Source: Tetrahymena thermophila SB210
Taxonomy: Eukaryota; Ciliophora; Oligohymenophorea; Hymenostomatida; Tetrahymenidae
DNA length: 64,000 bases
NCBI RefSeq assembly: GCF_000189635.1
Contig: NW_002476326.1
Location: forward strand, 533,442-597,441
Reading direction: 5' to 3'
Shown here: one piece after another, positions 50,537 to 63,400 of the stretch
Layout: the number at the start of each line of letters is the position of its first letter
Numbering within the stretch: the stretch's first letter is position 1
Notes under the pieces: generated by a model
What the model was told of the DNA's origin: nothing
Seen by the model: only the letters and a program-made list of their open reading frames with translations
The model's database searches: none
Program-made: the position numbers and the translations under genes

Positions 50537-53321
50537 ATGGAAGTAGCTAATAGGACAATATACTAGATTTCTCTATAAGATTAATTATTCAAATCTAACT
50601 AATGTGAAATCTGTAGTTATTCCTTTGGGTTATTTAAAAAGAGCTACTACTGTAAGAGATGTTACAGGACAATTTGCTAACCATGTGGTTAAAATCGTTG
50701 TATAGTAATTAATTAACATTCAAAAGCAATCTATTTATATTAAAAATGTTCTAAACGAAAACTTTCATAATTTTAAATTTCTAATTTAATTTATTATAAT
50801 TTAGATACCTGGTAGCTTAAAGTAAGACAAAAAGCCAAGAAGAATATGTGTTAAGTGTGCAGAAGAGTAGAAAGTTAATTTAGGAACAATAAGCAAGGTA
50901 ACTTTATTTTGGATATATTAAAAAAGTAATTTATAAAAATGATAAAGCAATTATCACTTTTAAGTGCATTTTAAATAGTAAAATTATCATTATGAAAGAC
51001 AAAAAAAATAGCGTCAAGTCTTGTAAAAATAATAAAGCATTTTAAACTCTTAAAATCATTTAAGGATATTTAGCTTAAAGAAATTTATAAACATCATTTA
51101 AACAAATTGCTTACTTTAAAATTTATAAAGCGTTTTCTAAAATAGATTTTCGTTATTAAAATAAATAGTGTCAGCTTGTATTTGGAGAAGACTCTTAAAT
51201 AGGATTAAATTGGTTGAGATATTTAAATACAAATAAGTAATGAAAATTTAATTTTAATATAGATTATTTACATTTTTTCATTGAAATAGATAAGAAGTAG
51301 ATGAAGACTTTTAGGAACAATGTTAAAAAAGTAATAAAGAGTTATAAAGCAATAAGGATTTGTAAAAAAAAGTACAGCAAGCTTAATTAGCTTTAGAAAA
51401 GGGTTTTATAGCTCCTAATGCTTTTAATTTTAGCATATTCGAAATAGTTTATGAATTGTAAATTGATTATAAACAATCAAAGGAAAAAGTATTAGGTATA
51501 CTGATCCCTTTTTTTAACATCTATAAAAAATTAAATGTATCAGTAGAGCTTCTATAATTATCCTACTTTTTTCTCCTTTTGAGTTCATAATCTTTAGCCT
51601 TTAAATTTCTCAAATCTTATTTTTCAATATTTCCCTCATATGTCATGGAAAGTGAAAAAGTTATTGATGTACTGTCTTAAAAAATAAATAGCTAGTTTTA
51701 AAATGAACCATTCTGCAAAAATAATAAAAATTTTGACTTAAATTTCCTTGCATAAAAATACCATAAATATATCTCTTCATTCTTTGTTAATTTCCTCAGG
51801 TTCGAAACTCAGATTACCCTAATTGATAGTATATTTATTTCAAAATCCGTAAGATTTTTATTTTCTATTACAGTTTCTTAGTATTTTTGGCAAGCAATAG
51901 ATAATCAATTTTTCTTTTAACGAACTAATTTTATCTTAATAATTAACGCATTAAGTAAGTAAGAATCATAAATTCATCTTTAATTAAAGTTTAATAGGTT
52001 AGAACAAACTATTTTTAAGGTCTTTCAAGATTTTCTGACACAAAAAATGTTACATAATCGATTTGATAGATACTTATTACTCATTTCTTCTAATACCATA
52101 TTCCAAAACCTTCCAAGGAGTTTGTAATATCTTTTAATAAACTGAATGACAATTATTAAGATTAATTTTATCCTATAAATGAAATATAAAAATAATTAAT
52201 TATTATTAAATTAAAATAGAAGCAAGCAATACACTTAGGACTTAGAAACACTAAATACATAAAATAACGAGGAAGGTGATTATTCAGATAGTGAAGAAAT
52301 AGTACAGATAGCAGGTAGTTAATTTAAGAAAAAAAGAATAAGTTAGAGCTATTATGAGTAAGAAAATTAGGAACTTAAAAAGAAATTATAAGAAAAGAAT
52401 GACTAGATAAAAGGTCTTCAAGAAAAACTGTTTTCTCTTTCAGTTAAACCAAACTAATAAGAATAAGTCCTTATAAAAAAAATGCAAAGTGATATTAATC
52501 TACTTTAAAAGAAAATTAAAGATCAATAAAAATTTATAGAAGAACTTACCCAAAAAATTATTAAGCAAGCAAAAGAAAAAGAAGATTCCTCTTAAGTAGA
52601 TAAAGCTAGGCAAATGATTCAAGTCGAGTTAAAAGAAATGTGTAATTAAATTAAAGCATAAGTAAATGAAGAAATCTAAAGTTAACTTAAAGCCAATATA
52701 ACAGAGACATTTTAGAATCTAACTCCCAACAAGTCTATCGAAAATGTTGATAATATACAATATGAAAATTATCAGTCCTCAAACTTTTTGTCTACAGCCC
52801 TAAATAGTAATATCAATAATAAATAAAACCACAAAAGCTTTGAAATACAAACAGGAAATAAGCAAAAAAATGAATCTTTCTTTTCCACAATTTACAATAA
52901 TCACTCAAGATAAAATTCTTAATTTGCTGATGTTCAATTTATGAATAATTTACTTGGAGAAATAAATTAGTAGCAACTTAATTTTTAAGTCACAAATAAC
53001 TAAATTTAATCAGGTAAATAAGGACACTTTACTGTTTAATCAGTTGATAATAATGCTAATTTATAGAAAACAAATGAAAAGGTAGCTAAAAAGAGTATGA
53101 GCGTCTGTGATGATGACAAGGAAATAATATCAAGCAGCCTTGATATTTCCCGAAATACTAAAAAGTCTAACACATCTTCAGAATCTATTCGTGAAGACTA
53201 TTTGGCTTTCGATTAATCAATAATAGAACGTCTAGATAAGCTTTAAGGATTGCTTCTTAAAGACTAAAAAATAATTTCTTAACTCTTCTTTTAAGAAAGT
53301 ACAAAGTTATCAAGTCAATGA
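50537..53321 (+). CDS. FYVE-type zinc finger protein with TBC-like region and coiled-coil tail
   Basis: Five exons (50537-50704, 50805-50897, 51169-51236, 51290-52123, 52220-53321) give 754 aa in phase. Residues 23-85 form an eight-Cys FYVE-type finger: CEIC, then KKSYYCKRC, CQPC, and RRICVKC at the end. The canonical basic RRHHCR patch that reads PI3P is KKSYYC here, so lipid binding is doubtful. Residues about 180-390 are helical and follow the C-lobe pattern of TBC Rab-GAP domains (an LLSSQSLAFKFL block, then SFFVNFLRFETQITLIDSIF). The Arg and Gln fingers are not seen, so GAP activity is unlikely. The last 365 residues contain a coiled coil (KLQEKNDQIKGLQEKL) and Ser/Asn-rich sequence. An endosomal adaptor role is inferred. 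The TBC assignment is tentative; the finger is firm. Confidence 0.75.
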
Positions 53322-54544
53322 TCAAAATCAATTATATTTATTTACAACACATCATCCTTCTTTAAAATTCTTTACTAAAAAAATATCAAAAAATGTTAAC
53401 AACTCTCATGTTTCTTATTCTTTCTGAATTTTAATATAATTATTTAGAATCATATTAAATTAATTATTTTTTAATAAACGTATTTACATACTTAAATAGA
53501 TAGATATGTACTATCTTATTTATTTCAACTAAAAATAAACAAAAAATACCTTCGATTTATAATATGTTGATTTTAATTAATTATGTTATCTAAATTATTA
53601 TTGTAAAAATTTGTAATTAATTTATTAGCTTATTCTAATGGATTACATCTTTATAAAATTAATAACTGCTCATAAATGAATTAAATAATTATAGATAAAT
53701 AGTTTATTAATAAAGTAAAAATTTGATTTTTTTCTTTTAGTGAAATTTAAAATAAATAGATTTTAGTTTAAATTTAAAAAATATTAAAAAATAAATATAT
53801 AAATTTTATTTTATTCATAAAAACAAAAATTTACTGATTTTAATTTGCAAAAATATAAATATTTTTTCAAAATAATATGTTAAAACATCAATCAATTTAG
53901 TTTAAGAATTATTAAGTCCATCATTGATTAATTAAAAGTTTTGTTATATGATGTCAAATAAGAATAATCAAAAATAAAAAATAGAAGAATAAAAAGAATT
54001 TTCACTTTTTTATTCGGTGATATAAATTTTGTTAGTTTATATATAATATTTTTAGAAATCTTTTGAAATTTCAAAAATGGATAAATTTTTTGGATTTTTA
54101 ATAATAAATAATTTTTTAATAAAATTTAAATAAAAATATGCCACTTTTGAGGATATTATTTGCTTATTTTTTAAGATGCAAAATATTATTTTATTTTATG
54201 TTTAAATGTACTAAGAATAGTTAAAAAGGCTGCTGGTTGTATGATTTAATCGACGTATGATAAATTAAATGTATTAATTATGCAAATCAATCAATACGTC
54301 ATATGGAAGTACTCAGCATTTAGTCAATTTATATAATTACCTTAAAGGTTTTATTTAAAAAGATAAAATTTAGATTTATTAAAATCAAGTAATCAATTTT
54401 TAAAATCTTAAAAAGTTCTAAAAAGAAAACAAAAAAATAGTCAAATCCATTTTATAAAGTAGCAAAAATAATCAGGCATTCCTCAAATCTTAAGCTAATT
54501 TCAACATATTATTTCCAAATCATAAAATTAATAATTCACTCAAA
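53322..54544. other. AT-rich intergenic region
   Basis: No exon was recognised. A 7-bp inverted repeat (GACGTAT at 54252-54258, ATACGTC at 54294-54300) lies in a slightly GC-richer patch; it is too short to call a structured RNA. Confidence 0.55.
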
Positions 54545-56012
54545 ATGGCAAGCAAAGAAATATTCAAATTTACAGGTCTCCCAAGAATTGAAAGTAATGA
54601 AACACATTATTAATTATTCTACTTACATCTTTTCATAAAACTGCAGATAAAAAGGACTTTTTGAAATGTTAAGTTCTTTTTTAGATAGTAAATTCTATTT
54701 CTTAACACAAGCACATTAAAATAATAATCAATTTGTTAAAAAATTTAGTATTTTACATTTTTTTTCAACTTTTTATTTCTTGCATTGTTTAAATTTGAAT
54801 TATTGTTAATAAAAAGATAAACCACTTTTCAAGCAAATTGATAAAGTTGCAAAAGAAAATGAACAAAAGTTTGGAATAGAATATTTTACTAAAGGGTAAA
54901 AGTTTGCATTTTAAGAAACTATTAGAAAAGCTACCTTTAAGAATGGCTGGTATTGCTACTACACTGATAACTTAGAGAAACTTAAAGAAGGATAAAGTTT
55001 TCATAATAGCTAGATAGTAGTGACAATTCATGGATGGCCAGGAGATCCTAAAGAAATGGCAGGCTTACAATAAACTATAACAGACCCTTCTTAGAACCCT
55101 AGTGGCTCTTTACTTTGTAGATGGATTAATTTTATGGTGCCTGGTATGGATGGTGAGATAGAAATATTTAGAGGAAATTATCATGGTTATTTAGATGAAC
55201 TAGGTGATTTGATTATGATGCTTTTAAGAGACCATTTGCAAATTAATAGATAGGTTATATCTTTAGGATACTCTGGTGGCACAGTTATGTGGAGATTTTG
55301 TCATAAAAAATACCCTAAAATGTTTAAAGCTCATATTAATATTGCTGGTCCTACTATATTATGGATTCCAGCTCACACTTACATGTACAGCGTCTTTAAT
55401 AGATACGATCAAGAATATGGATTAAGAAAGAATCCAGAGCTTTTTGAAAGCATAGAATTTCGTAGACATTTATTTTAAAGATTCAAAAGCGATCATGATG
55501 GTAATTACTTTGAATTTGAAAATGTTCCAATCATGTGTAATGATCCAGAAACATTGATGATATGGTTCAAGGCATTTATGACAGTAGGTGATGAAGGTTG
55601 GACTGAATACTATTAAATGGGACATAATGATTTACCTATTCTTAAATTTTATTGTTGTGGAGAGTTCGATCCTCTTATTGACACAGATTTAATGAGATAT
55701 GAGTATTACTTTTATACATATATTAAACAAAGATTTGAGTTCATGACTGAAGCAGAAAAAGACTTAGTAAGAAATGACCCTATTTTAAACCAAATAACTA
55801 ATTTTAATTTTGAGAACGTTTAAGAAAACTTCATTTTTGTTATGAAAAAAACTGGTCATACTATACATACAAAGCGTTCAAGGGAATTATCCAAGCCTAT
55901 GAGATGCTTTATTCAGTTAATAGAAAAATTACCAGTAGATTATTACTATAAAAATGCAATCAGAAACCCTCCTGGTGTAATTCCTCCTGGCACTTTCCTT
56001 CCTAAACTATGA
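54545..56012 (+). CDS. alpha/beta-hydrolase fold protein (epoxide-hydrolase/lipase-like)
   Basis: Exons 54545-54593 and 54817-56012 join to 414 aa (the tiny first exon encodes MASKEIFKFTGLPRIE). The fold is clear: an IVVTIHGWPGDP strand-turn carries the HG oxyanion motif, ISLGYSGGTVMW is the nucleophile elbow (GxSxG, S169), FYCCGEFDPLID gives the acid (D301) and KKTGHTIH the catalytic His (H364). All triad members are in the usual order and spacing. A helical lid region lies between the elbow and the acid (about residues 190-290). There is no signal peptide, so it is probably cytosolic. The family hydrolyses esters, epoxides or amides; the substrate cannot be told. The HGWPG motif resembles epoxide hydrolases, but the Ser nucleophile instead of Asp argues for an esterase or lipase. 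Confidence 0.88.
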
Positions 56013-57355
56013 TTGGACTACTTATTAACATATTATACAGTGTATTTTTATCAACATTTTTAAATACTAAAACAAAAAATGTTTATTTCAATAGTAAGTT
56101 ATAATTTATAAATGATTGTACTTCTTCTTATTACTTTTATATTAAGAAACTCATAAACAAATAAATAAATAAATTAATCCATTAATAATATGATATAAAA
56201 TTTACAATTAATTTTCTAAAATTAAAAGATAATTGCAAGAAAATATGCTACATTTTTTTAACTAGTACAAAATTAATATTTGGCTTTTAAAGAAATTTAA
56301 ATCAAGAATCTATAAATAAGTTTTCAAACAACTAATCAACTAATTTATATTGGTTTTAGTTTTTTAAATAAAAGAATTTCCTTTTATATTTAAGTTAAAT
56401 TAATCAAATTTAGGATTTGATTATAGACATAAAATTATATTATTTATTTTTATGATCTTGGATCTATTTTTATCTTTAATTCTAATTTAAATTTTGATTG
56501 CTTCTAAATTATTAAAAAGAAATTTATTTATATCTACAAAAAAATTAAAACTATATAGGTTGCCAACCTGTTAACCTCATTAAATATTAAATTTAATTTT
56601 AGGAGGGAAGCTAAACTTATTTAATTTAAATCAATCAATCAATTTTATCAGCTTAAGAGATTTAAAATTAATTTTATGAAGTAAAATAAATTAATATATC
56701 CCCTTTAAGATACCTTTTAAATTAAAAAATAAATAGTTTCTATTTTATAGATCCAAGCAGTTCTTTATATTAAGTAAATAATAACTTAATTTATAATAAA
56801 TAATATAAATATCTTTAGAAAAAGTTTTAAATTATAGTAATATAAATTATTTTTATCAAAATAAAATGAAATACTATTAACGACCACAAGCTAAATTTTA
56901 AATAATGACATATAATATAATAATTTAGCTTTTATTGAAAAAAATAATTACATTTATTCAAAATTAACTAAGAATACAATTTTTAATTTTATTTTGTCAA
57001 TAATAATTTTTAAATTAATTATTATAAATGCTTTAAGTTTATTCTCTCAATATTTTAATTTGAATTTCATGAATAATTTCATACTTTTTAAAAAATTAAT
57101 GAAGAAATCTATTTTATTTTTAAAACAAATAACTTTATTTTTTAATTTTTGATTTTTGAATTTAAATAGCTAGTGAAAATTTATTAAATATTTTCAAAAA
57201 TATAATTAGGAGAGAGAGTAAAATTTATAAACATTTTAAATTTAATAAACACTCTAATAATTAGATTAAATAGCTATTCATTTTAATTAAATAGAGTAAT
57301 TCAGACTATTTAGAATTTTATAATAAAAATTAATTAAAAAAAACAAAATAAAAAA
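56013..57355. other. AT-rich intergenic region with short palindrome
   Basis: No exon was recognised. A 13-bp dyad, AGGTTG-C-CAACCT, sits at 56557-56569 and could be a protein-binding site upstream of the PHD gene; no more can be supported. Confidence 0.5.
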
Positions 57356-60300
57356 ATGAATTTCTCATAAAATTAACAAAGATAAGATTATAGAAATAAT
57401 TTAATAAATGGGAATCGTTTAGTAAATTATAATTAAAACCTCTAACAAATTGGGGTATAATAGTACCAAAATTACTATCCTAATATTAATGATATGCAAT
57501 AGTATTAAGTTTAATAAAATAATAGCTTAAGATTTTAACCATAAGTTATAAATAATATGTAACAAATTTCTTAACACAGATTTTATGAATAAGATGGAAA
57601 TAATTAATTAGATAGATATTAATATAAATAAAATTTAAACAGAATGATTGAAATCGAAGATATGTCTTAATAATAAGATAGACTAGCTCAAGGGAATAAC
57701 TTTTTAAATAGAGGTAAATAAATAAATTCTGTGCAATAGGCTGACAGAAATTAAAATAATTTTAATTCTAACAAATTTTAAGAATCTGATCTAATAAGAA
57801 ATTCTAATAAAGCTAATTTACTTTCAAGATTTTCTAGCAAGGATTAAATTAATCAAAGAGATAGAATATAGCTTAAACCTAATTACATCGAATTAGAAGA
57901 TGAAGATGAAGATGACGATGAAATCGATGATAGTAATGGAGATTTAGATGATATCCAAGAAGTGAGTTAAAATTATTATTATAATCAGAATAACGAGGAT
58001 ATTGAAGATGATGACGATTTAAGTGATGACCGTAAATAAGATATATAAAATCAATACAATAATAGAAATTATGTTTAAAATTTGAAAGGCTAATTCTATG
58101 ATGTAAGACCTCAAAAACCTTCTTCCTATAATAACTATTAGCATAATTAAGCTCCTAAATAAAACATTATTTAAGAAAATCACCATTAAAAGATAAACAA
58201 TTTAAATAAAGTGTTTGAATATTAAAGGCTTGGTTTAAGCAACAATAATAACTTTAATAATGAAATTAAAAATGCCAATAATCCTACTTCGAGGTAGAAT
58301 TAAAAATAAAATTAACCAAAAAGTGAAGCTTAAGAAAATAACAAAGGCTTGTTTAAATAACATCAAATTAACGATACTGTGAAAAATGATCAATAGTCTC
58401 ATAATTAAGAACCTGTTAGAAGGCAGGCTCAAGAAGAAATGAATAATAAATATCCTTCCTTCGATAGTGAAGCAACATCAGAAGAAGATTTTATCACTAG
58501 ATGTGAAAGAATCAAGCTGCAAGCTGAAAAATAAGAAGACAGATTTGAAAACATTTACGAATACTTAGAAAAAGAAAGAAAAGAGTGTAATTAATTAAAT
58601 TTTTTAGTTTATGTTTATTTAATTTTTGACACACTATATATATTAAAATTATATAAAAAAAATATTTTTTAATATAGTTATTAAAGAAGGGTAAATGATT
58701 AAATACTATCGAAACAAAGAAAGGTTACGCAAAATTACTAGCAACGACTACACTAAAACTTGCTCTTATGAAGATGAAAAGAAGTTGAAAGGGATTGAAA
58801 AAACTTACTCATACAAGAAACATTTGCATGATGATTTAATGGTATTTTTTTATTTGGAAAATATTTTTTATTGATAATATTTATATTGTATAGAATAAGG
58901 AGAACAAAGAAAAATATTGCTTTTAGTTATCTATGAAAGCATTTATAAATTTTATAGGGGATATACGAAAATATGAAGAAGATGGAGTAAATCAATACAA
59001 TTTTTAAATATGTGAAAATAAATATTTTATTTTAAATAAAGAATTAATATGATTAGAAAACAGAAATTTTATTGGAATATCAACAGAAATAAAAGAAACT
59101 AAGATCCCCCCCAAAAAATTACTTGCACAAAGAATAGCCTATTGTAAAAATTTAAATTCTAAGATAATTTATCAAATTTATTTAAGTATAAAAAAAGAAT
59201 CACTGATGAAAGCATAATTCTATTGTCATAAGAAGAAAATCCAGTAGCTCAATCTGATAAAAAGGTTTAAAAAAATTAAATTTATTCAAATAATGAAGAT
59301 AAAGAAGACGAATACGATAAAGAAAGTGCTTAAAATGAAGAGGAAATATTAAAATTAAAAAAATCAATAAAATCTAAATGTAATTTAATAAGCTTGCTTC
59401 TTTTTATATATTGATTATTATTTTAGAATAAAAAGTAAAGCTTCCTTGCTATTGCCAAGAAGACAAAAAAGATGAGGTAAGGCTCTGTTATAATAAAAAA
59501 TGCACAAGATAATGGTTTCATTTAAAGTGCCTAGAAAAAAGAGAATAACTAAAAAAAATTGAACAAAATCAAAATAATTCTTAAGAAATCGAGACAGCTT
59601 TACCTAAAACTGATGATGAATGGTGTTGTGAAGATTGTCGCTAAGATGAATCCTTAATATAAAAGAGGTCTTCCAAACATAGAAAGTATTTGCAAAAGTA
59701 GAGAAATATGGCTTTTAAAAACAATGGGCAATTAGTTAATGAAAATTAAAAGTAAAGTAAAAAATCATCAAACAAGAAAGGTAATGCTTCTTCTCTTACC
59801 ATGCTCAATTCTACTCTGTTTGGTTCGGAAAATAGTATAAGTATGATTAAAGGAGAAAATAGTAACAACCTTATCAGTTCAAACTCATTTAAAAAAAATT
59901 TAGAGAGTGCATAAAAGGTTATCGGATCTGCTTAAAAAAGTGATTTTTCTAATGATAAAAAATTAAGTCCTATAATGTAATAAAAAAGTTAGAATTAATC
60001 TCCTGAATCCTAAAAAAAAGACAATTCAGACTAAAAGTTATAAAGAATTCTTAATAAATATGCACCTGAATAATCTGATTTAAATAAAAGTGATCATATT
60101 TTATCTCAATAGTAGTAAGTAGAATAAATTTCATCTAAATCTCCTTAACAAAAAATAAAAGAAACTTTTGATAATTAATAAAAAATTTCTCCATAATCTC
60201 AAAAGCTTGAAAATAAAAGCGGAGAAGAACAGAAGAATATTAACAACAAAATCAGTCCAAATAATTCCAAAAGAGATATCGAAATAGAATAAAAGAAAGT

Positions 60301-60778
60301 AGATGATATTGACCTAGAACAAGACCTATAATTTTATAGCACAAACAAAAACCAAGAAGAAAAAATATAGATTGAATAGTAAAATAGCTAAATTTTTACT
60401 CCTATTAAATAATTTAATTTAGAGTCCTCTCATATCGATTGTTTGAATTAAAAAACTGATAAATCAAATCAAGATTCAATTAAATTTCATTAAAATTTGA
60501 TATTCAGCTGTTAAGTAGACTTAGAAAAATATAAAAAGAATAAGAGATCCAAAGCTGAAGTAAATTTGATTGCTCTAATCAAAAACAACCCTTTTGAAAT
60601 CGAAATTTTCAATTTTGATAAAAACCTCACAGATTCCAGAAAACTCCAATCAGTCTACTATAAAGCTAATAGCCCTGAAACTTCTTATTATTTTGCTGAG
60701 CACATTATATTTAAAAGTAAATTATAATTTTTTCAAAAAAATATTTTATAAAAATTAATTTATTTATTTATTATTTGA
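57356..60778 (+). CDS. PHD-finger protein, Asn/Gln-rich, probable chromatin factor
   Basis: Exon 1 (57356-58586) encodes about 410 residues rich in Asn, Gln and Asp, with an acidic EDEDEDDDEIDD stretch near residue 190. Introns follow at 58587-58677, 58842-58893, about 59012-59057 and about 59378-59424. Exons 2-3 encode a basic Tyr/Lys region of unknown family. The PHD finger lies at about 59440-59640: CYC, RLCYNKKC, WFHLKC, then WCCEDC, a C4HC3 pattern with the Trp before the final Cys pair typical of histone-tail readers. A long Ser/Lys/Gln-rich tail follows and ends in a mixed, folded-looking segment to 60718. The end is uncertain: read-through stops at TGA 60776, while a donor at 60716 would splice to the 61.2-kb exon. 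The frame also appears to change near a run of seven C at 59106-59112. Confidence 0.65.
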
Positions 60779-61189
60779 TGACTAAATTTTAAATCATTTA
60801 AAAATTATCATCGTGCCTCAAAGTTTTTTAAAAAAGAATTGTTAAAAAAAAAATTTTGGTCCAAAATTATTCAAGAAATAAAATAAAACAATTATTTTTA
60901 ATAATATAAAATTTTTTACTCACAAATAGTTTTATTTATGATTTTAAATTATTTAACTTCAGATAGTAAGATAAGTTTTAATTATTTATTTAATAATTTT
61001 AATTAAATGAATGACCTCAAATAAATTTATTGATAATTTTAAATTATCTAAATTAAAAAATGTTTAATAGTAAATTTAAATTATTTAAAATAAAGTTATT
61101 GAATTAAAATTTTAAATGAATTTATTCACTTTTTTTATTTTAATAATAAAAAAGAGTCTTCATACTTAATATTTTCACATGAATAAACT
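60779..61189. other. AT-rich spacer or long intron
   Basis: Non-coding. It is either intergenic or most of a roughly 490-nt intron (GTAAAT donor at 60716, TTTTCAG acceptor at 61204) joining the PHD gene to the next exon; the two phases match. Confidence 0.5.
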
Positions 61190-61924
61190 ATGAGTATATT
61201 TTCAGTGTAAGAAAAAAATATGTGGAAAATGCCTTAATAGTTTAGTTAGAGTTAAGCTTTTTATCTGTCTTCAAATGAAAATTGCATTTAAATATATACT
61301 TAAGGGAATTAAAAAAATGAATTAAAGTGTATTAATATTTCATTTTTTGATAAAACTATCTCAATAACAGAGGAGAAATTTGATCTTGATGAAATGTTTC
61401 AAAATTTTCAATAACTTAGTTTTTACAAAGATCAAAACCAGCAAATCTGCTTCATGTTTCTAAGTTAAGATAGATAAACAATATACCTCTGCCCTGATTT
61501 AGATAAGGATTCAGATAAACCTGTCATTAGTATTGAAAATGATATTCCATTATTATAAATGCATGTAGTAGATCCATTTGACTAAAAATAAGTTTTCATG
61601 GATAATTAAAAGAGAATACTTATTTACGAAAAGAATGGTTACAAATTTTGTGAAAACTAATCAGTTTATTCATGCTCAAATAAGCATTAGTGTATAAAGT
61701 ATTATGTCTAAAGTTAAAAAAACATTCTGCTATAATTATACGAAGAATAAATACACCTATAATATTTGGACGATGTATATTCTTCTCCAAAAGTTTTAAG
61801 CTTTTCTAAGCCATTTATAGATGCTATCTACTAAGAGGATGATACTTCGATAATAATTTTCTTTATTGAGAAATGTGCTAAAGTTAAAGATTAAGTAATC
61901 AGCTACTTTATAGTAGAAAAATGA
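61190..61924 (+). CDS. unrecognised 244-aa protein or last exon of the PHD gene
   Basis: Open from ATG at 61190 to TGA at 61922. The protein has no low-complexity sequence. It alternates short hydrophobic strands (QAFYLSSNENCIQIYTQ, QICFMFLSQDRQTIYLC, KRILIYEKNGYKFC, SIIIFFIEKC) with polar turns, suggesting a beta-rich or propeller-like fold. Two readings fit. As a separate gene it starts MSIFSVQEKN. As the 3' exon of the PHD-finger gene it is spliced at TTTTCAG (ending 61204), in phase with the donor at 60716. The folded-looking segment just before 60716 (YYKANSPETSYYFAEHIIF) is similar in style and favours a continuous domain. The sequence alone does not decide. No signal peptide or membrane segment is present. 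Confidence 0.6.
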
Positions 61925-62503
61925 TTTACTGAATATCCATCTTAAAATGTAGTAACTAACTTATATTTATTTTGAATAAAATTATTTTAATTTAAAATTT
62001 AAAATTTAATTTATTAGTAAATTTCTTTATTTTATGTTAATTTTGTTTTTTTAAGAATGCCTTTTGAATAATAAGTATTAGAATTGGAATTTAATTTGAT
62101 GAAATTCAAATTTGTTTTACATATAGGCTAAAAACAATAATTAATAAATATTTCTATAATATCAAAACGTTTTTAGACTTTTATATATGAAAAGTAATGC
62201 TAATAAATGTGTTAGATTATCAATCACGTCATATTTGTAAACTATGAAATTTTTTAAATTCAGAAAACGATTCGAATAAATAATGTAATAAATAGCTTTA
62301 CATATTTAATTTATTTTATTAAAATTATATTTTTTTATTTAAGGTTTAGCATTTGTTATAAGAAATATTTTTATTTTATTAGTTATTATTTATATAGAAT
62401 TAGTCTTTTATAATATTTTTTAATGTCTTAATGGTAATTAATTTAGTGTTTGCTAAATATTATATAGTTAATAAATATTTTTTAAATATCTCTAGCAAAC
62501 ATT
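61925..62503. other. AT-rich convergent intergenic region
   Basis: 3' flanks of the plus-strand exon at 61190-61924 and the minus-strand GTPase gene. Nothing coding was recognised. Confidence 0.6.
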
Positions 62504-63400
62504 TCAAAAAATACTGCAACAGCAATTATTTTCCTTTTAGATTTATTAGTTTCTATACTACTTATTTTCATTTTATAACACTTATTTTTAAAATTTAGGA
62601 TCAATACTATGAATAGAGTTCATTTTTGATCTTGTTTGTGATACACTGCTTATATTTGACTAGTTACTTTCAACCATATATTACTATGTATAATAAGGGT
62701 ATTAATATTCCTGTTTTTTTATGCTAAGCACCAATTAGTTGAATATAACCTTTGCTGATTTAGGATCATTTTTTAAAGAAACTTCATGAAATGGAATTCC
62801 GAATTTATTAGCTAGATTTTAACCTTCCATAAATGAAACTTTTCTATTTTCCTCTAAATCCTTTTTGTTTCCAATCAGAACTGCAAAAAAATTTTAATCT
62901 TATTTACTTGTTAAGATTTTTTACCATATCTAATTTTAAACTTATTGAAAGCTATCGTAATCATCAATTGAGTATATAATGAAGAATCCATTATTATAAA
63001 ATATCATTTATTCTATTATCAGCTAAAATTCTTCTTAACCTGCTGAATCTTATATTCCTATTATGAATTTTTAAAAACTAATAATTAATAACCAAAACCA
63101 AAATTTTAATGGAAACTAATTCAAAATGTTATCTTAAATTTTTATATTACTAACATATTCGACAATTTCTTTGCCGCTTGACTCTCTTAAATCAAAATAA
63201 TAGGCATCGATAAAAGTTTAAATGTGTTCATCTGGTATTTTCCCTTCCAATAGGCAACTCTTGAAAGATGTTTTACCAACTGTTTCTTTTCCTAAAAGCA
63301 TCAACTTTATAGAATTCACTTCAATATCATTTTCTTCATTCTCTTATATTTTATGACTCTATATGTTGTATGCATTTTCAAATTGTACAATGCTGCTCAT
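62504..63400 (-). CDS. Ras-superfamily small GTPase with C-terminal CaaX
   Basis: Two exons, 63400-63151 and 63057-62504, give 267 aa. A 30-residue extension precedes the P loop GKETVGKT (residues 37-44). The remaining G motifs are a switch I region around IDAYYFDLRE, DSAGQEE (G3, Ser for Thr), GNKKDL (G4) and EVSLK (G5, Ala replaced by Leu). The body is of normal length. The tail is about 75 residues longer than typical Ras and is Ser/Gln/Asn-rich. It ends Cys-Cys-Cys-Ser-Ile-Phe, a CaaX box whose terminal Phe favours geranylgeranyl transfer, plus upstream Cys that could be palmitoylated. Membrane-anchored signalling is expected. Subfamily is uncertain (Ras/Rap/Rheb-like rather than Rab). 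It is the last gene before the telomere, pointing inward. Confidence 0.88.

Noticed and set aside
54252-54300. 7-bp inverted repeat GACGTAT/ATACGTC with a 35-nt loop
   Set aside because: Too short and too AT-rich around it to support a structured RNA or mobile-element end.
62900-62926. Possible second intron in the Ras-like GTPase (GTAAATAAG ... TTTGCAG)
   Set aside because: Only 27 nt and a multiple of three. Reading straight through gives the expected helix and strand before GNKKDL, so it was kept as coding.
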